This document shows, piece after piece, positions 44,681 to 53,864 of a stretch of 64,000 nt of DNA. Positions within the stretch are counted from its first letter, which is position 1, and every line of letters starts with the position of its first letter. A program made the position numbers and the translations under genes. The notes beneath the pieces were generated by a model. It did no database searches. It saw nothing but the letters and a program-made list of their open reading frames with translations, and was not told the origin of the DNA. Origin of the DNA: Buttiauxella agrestis ATCC 33320 (GTDB lineage: Bacteria; Pseudomonadota; Gammaproteobacteria; Enterobacterales; Enterobacteriaceae); assembly GCF_000735355.1 (NCBI RefSeq), contig NZ_JMPI01000073.1:1-64000 (forward strand), in the 5' to 3' direction.

Positions 44681-45596
44681 TTTTATTATCTATTCTTGCC
44701 GTACCGCTCGTGATTTCTACCTGCAACCAGGTTTCAAAAGCCTCTAATGCCTGATCGTTGATTCCCGAAACGGTTGGCTTCACAAGACAAAACTTTTTGC
44801 TCAGGCTTTCTGATTCCGGCCAGGGCGCCACCAGCAAACCATCCTGAAGCTCTTTTTCAACGTACATCCGTGGCACCAGCGCAACACCCTGTCCCGTGAT
44901 TGCAGCAGCGATAGCCATTTCATGCAGGTCGTAGCGGTCGCCTTGAGAAGGGTTATCAAGAACAATTCCATTTTGCCGGGCATAGTGATGCCATGCTTCC
45001 GGATTCTGCCGCCGATGGATACGCGGCAGCCCGTTCAGTTGTTGCGCTATATCTTCGTTTGTCAGCAATGTCGGATGGCACACCGGTATCAAACGCTCCT
45101 CAAGCAGAAAACTGACGTTCATGCCCGCCCATCCAGGATGTTCAAAATGAATGGCGGCATCAAAACCACTTCCAGCAAGAATAAACGGGTCGCTTCGGGC
45201 GGCAATATTCAGTGTGATATCCGGATGCAAGGATCTGAAACCATTCAAACGAGGAATAAGCCAGCGGCTTGAAAAAGTGGGGAGAACGGCAAGTTCCAGG
45301 CTTTGCCCTCCTTCGTGAATACCGCAAATGTACTGGGTATCTCTTTCCAGTCGTTCAAGCATTTCGCGAACATGATGTGAATAGCGAACCCCCACAGGAT
45401 TAAGTTTTACCCGGTTCCCTACGCGGTCAAAGAGTTTACAGCTGAGTAGCGATTCAAGGCGCGCTATCTGGCGACTGATAGCGCCTTCCGTTAGCGACAA
45501 CTCCTCGGCTGCCCTGGCAAAATTACCGTGTCTTGCCGCTGACTCGAAAGCCAGCAATGAAGCGCTGCTGGGAAGCTTTCTGCGCATTAGAGCCAT
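44670..45596 (-). CDS. LysR-family regulator (GcvA-like)
   Basis: 308 residues. N-terminal winged helix (ARHGNFARAAEELSLTEGAISRQIARLE) and a type-2 periplasmic-binding effector domain from about residue 95. LysR members of the GcvA branch share the PRIHRRQNPEAWHHYA motif. It does not match YidZ, which occupies a nearby slot in E. coli. It is divergent from a metallo-hydrolase gene that it probably regulates. Confidence 0.85.
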   Translation of the reverse strand: MALMRRKLPSSASLLAFESAARHGNFARAAEELSLTEGAISRQIARLESLLSCKLFDRVGNRVKLNPVGVRYSHHVREMLERLERDTQYICGIHEGGQSLELAVLPTFSSRWLIPRLNGFRSLHPDITLNIAARSDPFILAGSGFDAAIHFEHPGWAGMNVSFLLEERLIPVCHPTLLTNEDIAQQLNGLPRIHRRQNPEAWHHYARQNGIVLDNPSQGDRYDLHEMAIAAAITGQGVALVPRMYVEKELQDGLLVAPWPESESLSKKFCLVKPTVSGINDQALEAFETWLQVEITSGTARIDNKNPY

Positions 45597-45737
45597 CCTA
45601 TTCGTGCAGGTTCAGTGACAAAATGTCATTGATGGGTGAAATAGTATCGTTATAAGAGCCTGATTTAAGCCTTTAAGATGACGGAAAGTCATCGCGCAAG
45701 TCTAGTGTTTCCCGTCATTCATCTTGAGGTAACCGTC

Positions 45738-46595
45738 ATGAACCAGCCCACTTTTTTCTCCCGTCAGATTGGTGACTTTCTGGTTACCGCCGTCAGTGAC
45801 GGAAATATGGCAGCCAGTCTGGATTTGCTATCAGGTATTGGAAAACCGGCGGCAGAGGCAATTCAGCATAGCGCGGGTGTTGATGAACCCGGCATTATCC
45901 ACATCAATTGCTACCTGATACGTGGCCGTGGGCGCACTATGCTGGTTGATAGCGGTACGGGAGGGTTGAACAACGCGGGAGGTAGGCTCAGCCAAAACCT
46001 GCGTGCCGCCGGAGTTTCTCCTGACGACATCGACACACTCTTAATAACGCATTGCCACCCCGACCATATCGGCGGCTTGCTCGATGACCAGGGGCTTGTG
46101 GTATATAAAAATGCGCGACTCTATCTACATGCTCTTGAAGCTGAATACTGGCGAGACGATCATCATTTCAACGAAGCCAGCGAGCGAGGACAGCGTAATT
46201 TTTTGCTCGCCCGCCGCGTACTTGATGCCTATGCATCCAGGCTGCACATTATTTCCGAAGATGAGATAACAGAAGGCATTCGCCCGGTTTGGCTCCCTGG
46301 CCATACGCCGGGCCACACGGGTTTTCAGATTGATTCAACGGAAACGAGTTTGCTTATCTGGGGCGATGTGGTTCATTTTCCCCATATACAGTCAGCTCAC
46401 CCGGCAGTTTCCATTATGTTTGATTGCAACTCTGCTCAGGCTGAACAAACCCGCGCAGAAATTCTGCGACACGTCGCCCGAGAAAACCTGCTCGTCGCGG
46501 GAATGCATTTTGGAACACAAGGATTTGCCTATATCCATCCCTCTGAGTCGGGCTACAGCATCAAATACACGCAGGCTGGGCTGGCGGATGATTAA
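45738..46595 (+). CDS. MBL-fold metallo-hydrolase
   Basis: 285 residues from MNQPTFFSRQIGDFLV, with GAGG upstream. The zinc motif is HCHPDH at residues 105-110, with GHTPGHTG and GDVVHF supplying later ligands. This resembles quorum-quenching lactonase-like and related hydrolases, but substrate cannot be read. It is divergent from the LysR gene (141-base gap), so the two likely form a regulator-target pair. An in-frame ATG at 45678 is an alternative start. Confidence 0.82.
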   Translation: MNQPTFFSRQIGDFLVTAVSDGNMAASLDLLSGIGKPAAEAIQHSAGVDEPGIIHINCYLIRGRGRTMLVDSGTGGLNNAGGRLSQNLRAAGVSPDDIDTLLITHCHPDHIGGLLDDQGLVVYKNARLYLHALEAEYWRDDHHFNEASERGQRNFLLARRVLDAYASRLHIISEDEITEGIRPVWLPGHTPGHTGFQIDSTETSLLIWGDVVHFPHIQSAHPAVSIMFDCNSAQAEQTRAEILRHVARENLLVAGMHFGTQGFAYIHPSESGYSIKYTQAGLADD

Positions 46596-46728
46596 AACCC
46601 AAATATTCATGACGTTGATCATTTGCTAAGGTTTTGATCGTTTTTTATCCATGCCGGGCCGTGCGTTTCATTACCAAAAAACCTACAATCAAAAACAGAG
46701 TAAATTGCCTGGTATCAAGGAGAGACAA

Positions 46729-47457
46729 ATGGCAACGCATTTTGCAAGATGGACGATTAACCCGAAATACCCCTTTTCGAGCCGGCTGAATGACGAATGT
46801 CATGATCACGCCCTCAACATGCCAGAACACCGCCGTTCACGATTTTTAGCCTCCCGCAGTTTGTTGGCTGAATTGCTTTATATGCTGTATGGCATTCAAC
46901 AATTACCAAAGATCGTCACTACCGCTGCTGGACGCCCGCACTTTGCCGACTCTTCGCTAACGGATTTCAGCATTGCCTACGCCGGAAACAAAGTCGGGGT
47001 GTTGATCACGACCGAAGGCCGTTGTGGGCTGGATATCGAGATAAATCAGTCGTTCGGCAATCTACCTTCTATCGCGTCAGCTTCGACGTTTCGCAGCAAC
47101 GAATCCATCTGGATAAATAACCAAAAAAATCCGGGTGAGGCGAAAGCGCAACTGCGCACGTTGCATCAAAGCGCTTTTAAGCTGACGGGGCGCGAAGAAA
47201 GTTTGCAGCTTCTGCCGGGTGCCGGGCGCATACGAGTGAGTGACCAGACTGAAATAGAAGCGATTAGCGACGTAGAAGGGTTACTGATTTGGGGTTGTGT
47301 GGTTTCACCTGCCATCGAAAAACTGAGTTTGTGGGAGTTTGAAAGCCCGCAAAACTGGCATAGTCTGTGGGATGTTAAATCTCGTTACCGGGACCCTGAC
47401 GGCAGTATTATTCGCTTAACCAGTATGTCGTCCGAAAAAGCGTTATATCAAAACTAA
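46729..47457 (+). CDS. yieE: Putative 4'-phosphopantetheinyl transferase YieE
   Basis: 242 residues from MATHFARWTINPKYP, with AAGGAGAG well placed. EntD/Sfp-like fold: GRPHF near residue 68, FSIAYAGNKVGV, and the Mg-binding GLDIEIN with D102 and E104. The later W-x-x-KE block of active enzymes is not evident; the equivalent region reads LHQSAFKLTG. It is followed by chrR as in E. coli (yieE-yieF). Target carrier protein unknown. Confidence 0.85.
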   Translation: MATHFARWTINPKYPFSSRLNDECHDHALNMPEHRRSRFLASRSLLAELLYMLYGIQQLPKIVTTAAGRPHFADSSLTDFSIAYAGNKVGVLITTEGRCGLDIEINQSFGNLPSIASASTFRSNESIWINNQKNPGEAKAQLRTLHQSAFKLTGREESLQLLPGAGRIRVSDQTEIEAISDVEGLLIWGCVVSPAIEKLSLWEFESPQNWHSLWDVKSRYRDPDGSIIRLTSMSSEKALYQN

Positions 47458-47491
47458 TCTTTCCAGAACGTCCTGACACCAAGGAGTATGC

Positions 47492-48058
47492 ATGTCCGAC
47501 ACGTTAAAGATTGTCACGTTATTAGGTAGCCTTCGACAGGGTTCATTCAACGCCATGGTTGCCCGCACATTGCCTCGCATCGCCCCGGCAGGGATGAGCA
47601 TTGACGCATTACCGTCGATTAAAGACATTCCGTTGTATGACGCCGATAAGCAGCAAGAAGAGGGGTTCCCGGCAACTGTGGAAGCCATTGCCGAGCAGAT
47701 TCGCGCCGCAGATGGCGTGGTGATCGTGACGCCGGAATATAACTATTCGGTGCCGGGTGGGTTGAAGAACGCTATCGACTGGCTGTCACGCTTGCCGGAA
47801 CAGCCGCTGGCGGGTAAACCGGTGCTGATCCAAACCAGTTCAATGGGCGCGATTGGCGGCGCGCGCTGCCAGTATCATCTGCGCCAGATTCTGGTGTTCT
47901 TAGATGCGATGGTGATGAACAAGCCCGAATTTATGGGTGGCGTGATTCAGAATAAAGTGGATGCGCAAACGGGCGAAGTGGTGGATCAAAGCACACTTGA
48001 TCATCTGACCGGGCAGCTCACCGCATTTGGCGATTATATTCAGCGCGTGAAAAGCTAA
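47492..48058 (+). CDS. chrR: NAD(P)H-dependent FMN quinone/chromate reductase
   Basis: 188 residues, as in E. coli YieF/ChrR. Flavodoxin-like: [16 protein letters not shown] binds FMN phosphate; [21 protein letters not shown] is the hallmark of the family. It reduces quinones and chromate by two-electron or mixed transfer and limits oxidative stress. Its stop overlaps the stop of the convergent ramR by four bases (CTAA). Confidence 0.96.
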   Translation: MSDTLKIVTLLGSLRQGSFNAMVARTLPRIAPAGMSIDALPSIKDIPLYDADKQQEEGFPATVEAIAEQIRAADGVVIVTPEYNYSVPGGLKNAIDWLSRLPEQPLAGKPVLIQTSSMGAIGGARCQYHLRQILVFLDAMVMNKPEFMGGVIQNKVDAQTGEVVDQSTLDHLTGQLTAFGDYIQRVKS

Positions 48059-48627
48059 TTCGCTAAAGCACGCCACATCGTCTCAAAACCTAGCGCTTTA
48101 AAATCGCCAGCTCGTTCCGGTTCGCGGCTGGCGAACTCCATCGTCGTCTCTGCCAGTGAAGAAAAAATAGCGTCGCTAAATGCGCGATAAGGCCCGCAGC
48201 TGAAGGCTTTTAAGATCGATTGCGAGCAAATTTCGTGTAATTCCGGGAACAACTCCGCCACTTTCTGCTTGGTTTCTTCGTCAATTTTATCGCTTACAGC
48301 GAGCTGGCGAATCGCGCGATGCGCCTGCGGATTAGCAATCGCCCAGTCGATGTAACTGTTCCAGATATAGCGGGTGTATTCCTTCGGTTCCTTCAACGTG
48401 CGGTCGAGATTCGCCTGCATCGCCAACAGTAAACCTTGCTTCAAATGTAGATAAAGCTCGTTGAGCAAATCATCCTTCGTGGCGAAATAGCGAAACAGCG
48501 TGCCTTCTGCAACCCCTGCGGCGCGGGCGATCTGCGCGGTAGACGCCACGATACCCGACTGGCCAATGGCGATAGTCGCCGCTTCCAGTAACGCTAGTTT
48601 TTTATCTTCACTCTTCGGACGAGCCAC
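48055..48627 (-). CDS. ramR: TetR-family repressor RamR
   Basis: 190 residues, starting [19 protein letters not shown]-terminal helix-turn-helix ([27 protein letters not shown]) close to Klebsiella and Salmonella RamR; the effector domain retains FIWNSYI-like [14 protein letters not shown] and the ETTMEFA block. RamR represses ramA and is released by bile acids and various drugs. The divergent promoter carries its palindromic site. Confidence 0.93.
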   Translation of the reverse strand: MARPKSEDKKLALLEAATIAIGQSGIVASTAQIARAAGVAEGTLFRYFATKDDLLNELYLHLKQGLLLAMQANLDRTLKEPKEYTRYIWNSYIDWAIANPQAHRAIRQLAVSDKIDEETKQKVAELFPELHEICSQSILKAFSCGPYRAFSDAIFSSLAETTMEFASREPERAGDFKALGFETMWRALAN

Positions 48628-48715
48628 AACGATTAACCCTCAAAATTAACGAAAGCGAATTGAATCACGCGAGCTACGCCACTGCAACGCTGAATGTCAG
48701 CGATTGAAAAGCATC

Positions 48716-48762
48716 TTGACGCAGGTCACTCTGTACCTATAATGAGTGCTTACTCACTCATT
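48716..48762 (+). promoter_or_regulatory. romA-ramA promoter with RamR operator
   Basis: TTGACG (48716-48721), 16 bases, TATAAT (48738-48743). Overlapping the -10 is AATGAGTG, six bases, CACTCATT (48741-48762), a perfect inverted repeat equal to the known RamR site ATGAGTG-N6-CACTCAT. Binding here would block both romA-ramA and ramR. Confidence 0.92.
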
Positions 48763-48816
48763 ATCAAGTTTTGTTAGCAACGTTCCAGTGGATGGGGCGT
48801 ACATGCGGGCCAGGAT

Positions 48817-49932
48817 ATGAAACGTCTCTCCATTTGCGCGGTTATTATTATGTTGATTGCTACAGCAGCCAGTTTGCCTTTTGTCCTGAATGCCGGGTTT
48901 GGCCAGGCTCCGCAGGGAGAAGGTCTAAGTTTAGTCGAACGCTCTGCAAACTATGTTGACGGGCAATTTCACAACCAGGTTCCCACGCAGGGTTATACCG
49001 GGCAGAAAAGTAAGCTCGCCGCATGGTGGGGGTTTTTAACCACGCGAACTGAAAACGCGCGCCCGCAACAACCGTTACCGTTGGTGAAAACCGATCTGGC
49101 GAGCCTGCCGATTGAGCAGGACACGATGGTCTGGCTCGGCCACTCTTCTTGGTATATCCAGCTGGCCGGGAAACGCATTCTTATCGATCCCGTTTTCAGC
49201 CGCTATGCCGCCCCCTTTTCATTTCTGAATAAAGCATTTCCCGGTGATTACCCGTGGACGGCTGAGTCGATGCCAGAAATCGACCTGCTGATTATTTCCC
49301 ACGACCACTACGATCATCTGGATTACGCCACCATCAAGGCGCTGAAACCTAAAATCCGCCAGATAATCACGCCGCTTGGCGTCGGTTCGCATCTGCGCTA
49401 TTGGGGAGTAAATAGCGACATCATTCAGGAAAAAGACTGGAACCAGTCAGTAAAAGTTTCGAATGAGCTAACCGTTCATGTGCTTCCAGCTCGACATTTT
49501 TCTGGCCGTACATTCAAGAGCAACCAGACGCTATGGGCGAGTTTTATGTTCGTGACCGATGAACAAAAAATCTATTACAGCGGCGATACCGGCTACGGGC
49601 CGCATTTCAAAGCGATTGGCGAACAGTTTGGATCAGTGGATATCGCGATTATGGAAAATGGCCAGTACGACGAGGACTGGAACAATATTCATATGATGCC
49701 AAAAGAAACCGCGCAGGCCGCTGTTGATTTGAATGCTCGTGCGATTTTACCGGGACATGCGGGCCGCTTTGTACTGGCAAAACATACCTGGGATGCACCG
49801 TACAAAAGCCTGGCGCAAGCCAGTCTCGGCAAAAATTTCCGTTTGTTAACACCAAAGCAGGGCGAGCCTGTTCGGGTGAATGACAGCGCACAACAATTTA
49901 GTGCCTGGTGGGAATCTACCAGTGCCATGTAA
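48817..49932 (+). CDS. romA: RomA, MBL-fold (NAPE-PLD-like) metallo-hydrolase
   Basis: 371 residues. An N-terminal hydrophobic stretch (8-25) looks like a signal anchor. Metallo-beta-lactamase motif HDHYDH at 162-167, GDTGYG and GHAGRF later. It belongs to the UlaG/NAPE-PLD-like group. In Enterobacter and Klebsiella romA lies directly upstream of ramA in the same transcript; overexpression was linked to reduced outer-membrane porin. Reaction unknown. Confidence 0.88.
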   Translation: MKRLSICAVIIMLIATAASLPFVLNAGFGQAPQGEGLSLVERSANYVDGQFHNQVPTQGYTGQKSKLAAWWGFLTTRTENARPQQPLPLVKTDLASLPIEQDTMVWLGHSSWYIQLAGKRILIDPVFSRYAAPFSFLNKAFPGDYPWTAESMPEIDLLIISHDHYDHLDYATIKALKPKIRQIITPLGVGSHLRYWGVNSDIIQEKDWNQSVKVSNELTVHVLPARHFSGRTFKSNQTLWASFMFVTDEQKIYYSGDTGYGPHFKAIGEQFGSVDIAIMENGQYDEDWNNIHMMPKETAQAAVDLNARAILPGHAGRFVLAKHTWDAPYKSLAQASLGKNFRLLTPKQGEPVRVNDSAQQFSAWWESTSAM

Positions 49933-49953
49933 GCAAAAAGCGCGGGGGGACGA

Positions 49954-50295
49954 ATGACTATTTCAGCTCAGGTTATCGACACAATTGTTGAATGGATTGA
50001 CGACAATTTACACCAGCCATTACGCATAGATGATATTGCCTTACATGCGGGTTATTCGAAGTGGCACTTGCAGCGTTTGTTTATGCAGTATAAAGGCGAG
50101 CCCCTCGGGAAATACATTCGCGACCGCAAACTGTTGCTGGCTGCGCGTGATTTACGCGATACCGATAACAAGGTTTACGATATTAGTCTGAAGTATGGTT
50201 TTGATTCGCAGCAGACGTTTACGCGGATATTTACGCGCACATTTCATCAGCCGCCGGGCAGGTATCGCAGAGAGAATCATTCGTTGAACGGGTAA
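49954..50295 (+). CDS. ramA: AraC/XylS-family multidrug-resistance activator RamA
   Basis: 113 residues, starting MTISAQVIDTIVEWIDDNLH, nearly identical to Klebsiella RamA. Two helix-turn-helix motifs as in MarA/SoxS (YSKWHLQRLFMQYKGEPLGKYI and YGFDSQQTFTRIFTRTFHQPP), no effector domain. It activates acrAB-tolC and micF and so raises resistance to many drugs. It is 21 bases after romA in the same transcript. Confidence 0.96.
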   Translation: MTISAQVIDTIVEWIDDNLHQPLRIDDIALHAGYSKWHLQRLFMQYKGEPLGKYIRDRKLLLAARDLRDTDNKVYDISLKYGFDSQQTFTRIFTRTFHQPPGRYRRENHSLNG

Positions 50296-50302
50296 TAAGT
50301 AG

Positions 50303-50328
50303 GCCGGATAAGCGAAGCGTTATCCGGC
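50303..50328. repeat. REP-like palindrome between ramA and adeP
   Basis: GCCGGATAAGCGAAGCGTTATCCGGC: perfect eight-base outer arms, typical REP. It sits between convergent genes. Confidence 0.85.
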
Positions 50329-50336
50329 ACAATCTA

Positions 50337-51674
50337 TTAGTGTGCGTCGATAAACACGATTTTAAGCACAAACATCAGCGCCACGACAATCACGCATGGG
50401 CTGATTTCACGCCAGCGACCGGTGCCGAGTTTCATCACGCAATATGAGATGAAGCCCAGTGCGATACCTTCGGTGATGGAGAAGCTAAATGGCATCATGA
50501 CCGCGGTAATAAACGCCGGAACTGCTTCTGTCAGGTCATCCCACTTCACGCGCGACAGGCTGGATGTCATCAGCACGCCAACGTAAATCAGAGCGCCTGC
50601 TGCCGCATATGCCGGAACCATGCCCGCCAATGGTGACAGGAAGATAACCAGCAAGAACAGCAAGCCCACGATCACCGCCGTCAGGCCAGTACGCCCGCCA
50701 ACAGACACGCCAGAAGAACTCTCGATATAGGCGGTAACAGAAGATGTTCCGATAAACGCGCCCGCAACAGAGGAGACGCTATCAACGTACAGCGCCTGCT
50801 TCATGCGTGGGAATTTCCCTTTTTCGTCGGCAAGGCCTGCTTTATCCGTTACGCCAATCAGCGTGCCAGAGGAGTCAAACAGGTTAACCAGCATAAAGGA
50901 GAAGATAACCCCTGCCAGGCCAATATTCAGAGAACCCGCTAAATCTACCTGGCCGACAACGGACAGCACGCTTGGTGGCGCAGAAACGATACCGTGGTAT
51001 TGCACATCGCCCATCATCCAACCCAGCAATGTGGTCACCACGATGGATACCAGCACAGCAGCGTGGATGTTTCGCGAAGCCAGAATAGCGATGATAAAGA
51101 AGCCCAGCGCGCCCAGCAGAACGCTGTGCGAAGTCAGGTTGCCGATGGTCACTAACGTATCTTTGTTAGCCACGATAATCCCGGCGTTTTTGAGGCCCAT
51201 CATTCCGATGAACAGCCCGATACCGCTGGTGATACCGACACGCAAACTCACTGGAATATTGGCAATCATCCAGTAACGCACGCGGAAAATAGTCAGCAAC
51301 AGTAAACCGACTGCACCCCAGAAAATGGCGCCCATTCCGACTTGCCAGGAAATCCCCATCGCGCCAACCACCACAAAGGCGAAGAACGCATTCAGGCCCA
51401 TGGCCGGAGCCAGTGCAACTGGCAGGTTGGCGAAAATACCCATCAGGATGCTACCTAATGCGGCAATCAAACAGGTGGTGACGAAAACGGCCTGGGTATC
51501 CATACCAGCGGCGCCAAGGATCTGCGGGTTGACGAAAACGATATACACCATCGTCAGGAAGGTCGTGAGACCGGCGATCACTTCAGTGCGGGCCGTGGTG
51601 CCGTGTTCGCGCAGTTTAAACACGCGCTCGAGCAGCCCCGGATTTGCGGCCGGAGTAGATTGTGGTTGGCTCAT
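50337..51674 (-). CDS. adeP: Adenine permease AdeP (PurP)
   Basis: 445 residues, as in E. coli, from the ATG at 51674. NCS2/AzgA-like purine:H+ symporter with about 13 membrane segments. TVIAGLTTFLTMVYI-type start AEVIAG..., NPQILGAAGMD, ALAPAMGLNAFFAF and GTSSVTAYIESSSGVSVGGRTGLTA are conserved. A PurR-like site is upstream. Confidence 0.96.
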   Translation of the reverse strand: MSQPQSTPAANPGLLERVFKLREHGTTARTEVIAGLTTFLTMVYIVFVNPQILGAAGMDTQAVFVTTCLIAALGSILMGIFANLPVALAPAMGLNAFFAFVVVGAMGISWQVGMGAIFWGAVGLLLLTIFRVRYWMIANIPVSLRVGITSGIGLFIGMMGLKNAGIIVANKDTLVTIGNLTSHSVLLGALGFFIIAILASRNIHAAVLVSIVVTTLLGWMMGDVQYHGIVSAPPSVLSVVGQVDLAGSLNIGLAGVIFSFMLVNLFDSSGTLIGVTDKAGLADEKGKFPRMKQALYVDSVSSVAGAFIGTSSVTAYIESSSGVSVGGRTGLTAVIVGLLFLLVIFLSPLAGMVPAYAAAGALIYVGVLMTSSLSRVKWDDLTEAVPAFITAVMMPFSFSITEGIALGFISYCVMKLGTGRWREISPCVIVVALMFVLKIVFIDAH

Positions 51675-51779
51675 TAGTCTTAATTCCGAACATTGAGAGG
51701 GAAAATCCGTCGCTATCCTATACCAAAAATTACAAAACATGGTGACCCGGCGCAGTTTTTTTTCATTGAATTTTCTTAT

Positions 51780-51795
51780 ACGGCAACGATTGCGT
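51780..51795. promoter_or_regulatory. Putative PurR operator between adeP and yieH
   Basis: ACGGCAACGATTGCGT matches 13 of 16 positions of the PurR consensus ACGCAAACGTTTGCGT, keeping the central CAA-CG-TTGC. It lies 106 bases upstream of adeP, a purine transporter gene, which fits. By-eye match. Confidence 0.5.
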
Positions 51796-51854
51796 GCCGC
51801 AAAAATTGCGCAAATTGGGTAAGATGCATGTTCATCTTAATAAATGGAGGCAGT

Positions 51855-52520
51855 ATGTCCCGGATAGATGCGGTGTTCTTCGACTGCGATGGCACGCTGG
51901 TTGATAGTGAGGTTATTTGCTCCAAAGCCTACGTGCATATGTTTGCGCAATACGGCATCGAGCTTGCGCTTGAGGAGGTTCACAAGACCTTCAAAGGGAT
52001 CAAACTCTACGAGATAATCGACACGATCAATGCCCAACATGGAGTGAATTTGCCAAAAGAGGAACTGGAGCCGATTTATCGCGCCGAAGTTTCACGGCTA
52101 TTCGACAGCGAACTGGTGGAGATTGAAGGTGCCGCAGCCTTAGTCGATCAAATCAAGGTGCCGATGTGTATTGTCTCCAATGGCCCGGTCAGCAAGATGA
52201 ATCATTCGCTGGGCAAAACCGGAATGCTCCACCATTTCCCGGACAAACTGTTTAGCGGCTACGATATTCAGCTGTGGAAACCAGACCCGGCACTGATGTT
52301 CCACGCCGCCGATGCCATGGGTGTTGATGTTAAAAACTGTGTGCTGGTGGATGATTCGATGGCGGGTGCGCAATCAGGAATAGCCGCAGGCATGGAAGTT
52401 TTCTATTTTTGTGCCGACCCGCATAACAAGCCGATTGATCATCCGAAAGTGACGACGTTTACCGATTTAGCGCAGTTGCCGGAATTATGGCGTGCGCGAG
52501 GTTGGAATATTACGGTTTAA
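51855..52520 (+). CDS. yieH: HAD phosphatase YieH (6-phosphogluconate phosphatase)
   Basis: 221 residues, as in E. coli, from the ATG at 51855 after TGGAGG. Beta-phosphoglucomutase-like HAD with D10 and D12 in FFDCDGTLVDSE, SNGP as motif II and KPDPALMFHAA/VLVDDSMAG as motifs III-IV. E. coli YieH hydrolyses 6-phosphogluconate. Confidence 0.95.
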   Translation: MSRIDAVFFDCDGTLVDSEVICSKAYVHMFAQYGIELALEEVHKTFKGIKLYEIIDTINAQHGVNLPKEELEPIYRAEVSRLFDSELVEIEGAAALVDQIKVPMCIVSNGPVSKMNHSLGKTGMLHHFPDKLFSGYDIQLWKPDPALMFHAADAMGVDVKNCVLVDDSMAGAQSGIAAGMEVFYFCADPHNKPIDHPKVTTFTDLAQLPELWRARGWNITV

Positions 52521-52527
52521 CGAAAAT

Positions 52528-52552
52528 GGCGGATGGCACAAGCTTATCCGCC
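52528..52552. repeat. REP-like palindrome after yieH
   Basis: GGCGGATGGCACAAGCTTATCCGCC, inverted arms with REP-type central imperfections. Between convergent yieH and the LacI gene. Confidence 0.75.
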
Positions 52553-52559
52553 GAATGAC

Positions 52560-53594
52560 TCAGGTACTTTGGCGTAACTCTATCTGATAGCTGAAAAGCT
52601 CGACCCGCGATTCATCTAACTCATCATCACGCTCATCATTGAGCAATTCAATCAGCAGTTTACCCGCTTCTTTGCCCATCTTTTTATAATCGATGCGAAT
52701 AGAGGTCAGTGTTGGGTGCGTTTGATCGCAGCTGTCTGAACCATCGAGGCAGGCGATGGCAATATTACCTGGGATTTTTAGCAGACGACGCTGACACTCA
52801 AACATTATCCCTAACGCAATGTCTTCATGGCTGCAAATCACCGCATCGAGTTCCGGCTGGCGCTGGAGTATTTCAGTCAATGCGTAGCGGCCAAACTGTA
52901 GGCTGGCGGCATCGGGCGTGGTAATAACCTGATCGGAATTCTGGTAGCGACTGAGCATGGCTTTATGCCAGCCATTAAGCTGCTGGCGCTGCAGACGGTT
53001 ATCCATGTGCGCACCAATAAAACCAATATTCTTATATCCCTGATCCAACAGGTGTTCCGTCAGTTTATGCGCCGCCTCAAAAAATGACGCTTCGAGGGAA
53101 ATTGACGCCTGGCTAAACGGGGAACCCACCACATTAATCGTTGGAACATTCGCCTTTTCGAGAGTTTGATACGTTTTTTCAGCCAGTTGCGAGCCAAAGA
53201 TAACCAACGCGGCAGGATTGCTTTGCAGCAACGTCATCAATATTTCAGCTTCTTTATTTTTGTTATGTTCATGGCAGCCAAGTAGCAGCTGAAATTCGTT
53301 TTTATTCAGCACCTGCTGTAGCGACTGCATAAAGCGGGAACTGGCTTTGTCGGTCAAAGAAGGAATGAGTACAGCGACGGTATCACTGTGTCCGGACGCC
53401 AGCGCGCCCGCTGCCCGATTAGGGATATAACCCAGCGCTTCCACCGCTTGTTCTATCTTCTCTCGCAGCTTATCAGAAACCTGATCAGGCGTTCTCAGCG
53501 CGCGGGAAACGGTCATGGTTCCGACGCCCGCAAAATTGGCGACTTCTTGCAGTGTGACTCGCCCGGTACCTCGGCGCTTACGCGTTTTTTCCAT
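52560..53594 (-). CDS. LacI-family repressor (GntR/IdnR-like)
   Basis: 344 residues. N-terminal HTH VTLQEVANFAGVGTMTVSRALR with hinge ALGYIPNRAAGALAS; effector domain from about 65. The RVTLxEVA-type start and GVGTMTVSRALR resemble GntR/IdnR (gluconate) regulators. It is divergent from the ascorbate-type PTS genes; three copies of its likely site lie between. Inducer unknown. Confidence 0.88.
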   Translation of the reverse strand: MEKTRKRRGTGRVTLQEVANFAGVGTMTVSRALRTPDQVSDKLREKIEQAVEALGYIPNRAAGALASGHSDTVAVLIPSLTDKASSRFMQSLQQVLNKNEFQLLLGCHEHNKNKEAEILMTLLQSNPAALVIFGSQLAEKTYQTLEKANVPTINVVGSPFSQASISLEASFFEAAHKLTEHLLDQGYKNIGFIGAHMDNRLQRQQLNGWHKAMLSRYQNSDQVITTPDAASLQFGRYALTEILQRQPELDAVICSHEDIALGIMFECQRRLLKIPGNIAIACLDGSDSCDQTHPTLTSIRIDYKKMGKEAGKLLIELLNDERDDELDESRVELFSYQIELRQST

Positions 53595-53739
53595 TAGGCC
53601 TCTCCGGGCAACTACAACTCACTGTTTTCATTATTTTTATTTCACCGTCTATCGGTCAAGCAATTGAACACGTTAGCAAAAACCCTTACGCATTGTATAT
53701 GCCGGAACTGGATATAGCCAAAGTCGGAGCCGGGATAAA

Positions 53740-53787
53740 TGATAGCGCTATCACAAACCTTGATAGCGCTATCAGGTAGCGCTATCA
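53740..53787. promoter_or_regulatory. Three tandem LacI-family operators
   Basis: TGATAGCGCTATCA occurs at 53740-53753 and again at 53761-53774, both perfect palindromes; a third copy at 53774-53787 has one complete half (TAGCGCTATCA) and one degraded half. Centres of the first two are 21 bases apart, two DNA turns. They lie in the gap between the LacI gene and the PTS EIIA gene. Confidence 0.88.
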
Positions 53788-53864
53788 AATGCGACAACCA
53801 TCACATTAATTGATACATAAAATATCTACTCTCCTGTTAATTATCATCGGGAGTTATCAGACGC

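Noticed and set aside
45678-45737. Upstream in-frame start for the 45738 metallo-hydrolase
   Set aside because: It would add 20 residues without a ribosome site; the ATG at 45738 has GAGG and gives a normal family N-terminus.
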